Source: Streptomyces bauhiniae (GTDB lineage: Bacteria > Actinomycetota > Actinomycetes > Streptomycetales > Streptomycetaceae). From it: a stretch of 64,000 nt of DNA. A program made the translations under genes and the position numbers. The notes under the pieces were generated by a model. The model was not told where the DNA came from and did no database searches. It was given only the letters and a program-made list of their open reading frames with translations. Of this stretch, positions 63,692 to 64,000 are shown piece after piece. Numbering within the stretch: the stretch's first letter is position 1; each line of letters starts with the position of its first letter. The stretch lies in the NCBI RefSeq assembly GCF_004784475.1, contig NZ_SRRT01000001.1, positions 744,001 through 808,000 of the forward strand, read 5' to 3'.

Positions 63692-64000
63692 ATGCGCGGC
63701 ATAGGCGGCGCGGACCGCCCGGCGGAGCAGACCACGACCTTCGGGTTCCCGCGCGACACCTTCCGCATCCTCCACGTCAGCACCGGCAACGTCTGCCGCT
63801 CGCCCATCACCGAGCGGCTGACCCGGCATTTCGTGGCGGAACGGCTGGGGGTGCTCGGCGGCGGCCTGATCGTGGAGAGCGCCGGCACCTGGGGCCACGA
63901 GGGCGCCCGGATGGAGGAGAACGCGGAGACCGTGCTCTCCGAGTTCGGCGCGGACGCGGCCGGGTTCACCGGCCGGGAACTGCTGGACGAGCACGTCATC
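63692..64000 (+). CDS. Low-molecular-weight phosphatase-like protein (partial)
   Basis: At least 103 residues, running off the window. ILHVSTGNVCRSPITERL aligns with the LMW-PTP P-loop, whose family form is VCxGNxCRSP: the nucleophilic Cys is Ser here (codon AGC at 63778-63780... within GTC-AGC-ACC), leaving Ser-x5-Arg. ESAGTWGHEG is the next conserved part. The protein may be an inactive or altered phosphatase. It is 52 bp after the YrdC gene. Confidence 0.85.
   Translation, partial: MRGIGGADRPAEQTTTFGFPRDTFRILHVSTGNVCRSPITERLTRHFVAERLGVLGGGLIVESAGTWGHEGARMEENAETVLSEFGADAAGFTGRELLDEHVI

Overview
The window is high-GC (about 70% or more) chromosomal DNA from an actinomycete, almost certainly a Streptomyces. 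The evidence is the codon bias, the GTG/TTG starts, a complete conservon (cvnA-D), the lysA-hom-thrC-thrB-rho-LCP-rpmE-prfA-prmC order, a fused Kgd/SucA-type oxoglutarate enzyme and an HspR/HAIR-controlled lon. Strain and replicon cannot be told from the sequence alone.

Layout. 1-2.5 kb: end of an unknown gene, then a PadR/DUF4097 operon under a palindrome-covered promoter and a DUF6104 small protein. 2.7-15.8 kb: the main accessory region, eight co-directional genes. They are a trypsin-co-occurring protein, a trypsin-VMAP-C protein, a MoxR AAA+ ATPase, a SAV_2336-type vWA/helical-repeat protein, a 61-aa FxsA-like RiPP precursor, an FxsB-type radical SAM/SPASM maturase, an HExxH peptide beta-hydroxylase-like enzyme and a TIR/NB-ARC/TPR STAND protein. 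This looks like a ternary trypsin-MoxR-vWA conflict system joined to a cyclophane RiPP pathway with an atypical core (ending FNNCL instead of FxSxx).

15.9-26.1 kb: housekeeping and stress genes (kgd, a two-component pair, a spermidine-synthase-like protein, lon, a GH25 lysozyme). 26.3-43.1 kb: MarR, a PP2C-like protein, the conservon followed by a styrene-monooxygenase-like flavoprotein, an NlpC/P60 hydrolase, TetR plus an AurF-like diiron oxygenase, a class B PBP with FtsW/RodA, a small SH3-like secreted protein, a NERD-like protein, and the divergent LigD-polymerase/Ku pair. 43.2-45 kb: a conserved unknown and a DUF3761 secreted protein.

45.05-49.26 kb: a lower-GC island abutting a tRNA-Arg(CCG) gene. 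It holds two small membrane-anchored unknowns, an IS5-family element of about 1.5 kb whose terminal repeats also enclose an unrelated passenger gene, and a degraded GntR/UTRA regulator. A copy of the tRNA terminator hairpin lies at the far edge. 49.3-64 kb: conserved core, namely a single-domain response regulator, an ArgRS-like protein lacking the catalytic core, lysine/threonine biosynthesis (lysA, hom, thrC, thrB), rho, an LCP enzyme, rpmE, prfA, prmC, a Sua5/YrdC tRNA-modification enzyme and the start of a low-molecular-weight phosphatase homologue whose catalytic Cys reads as Ser.
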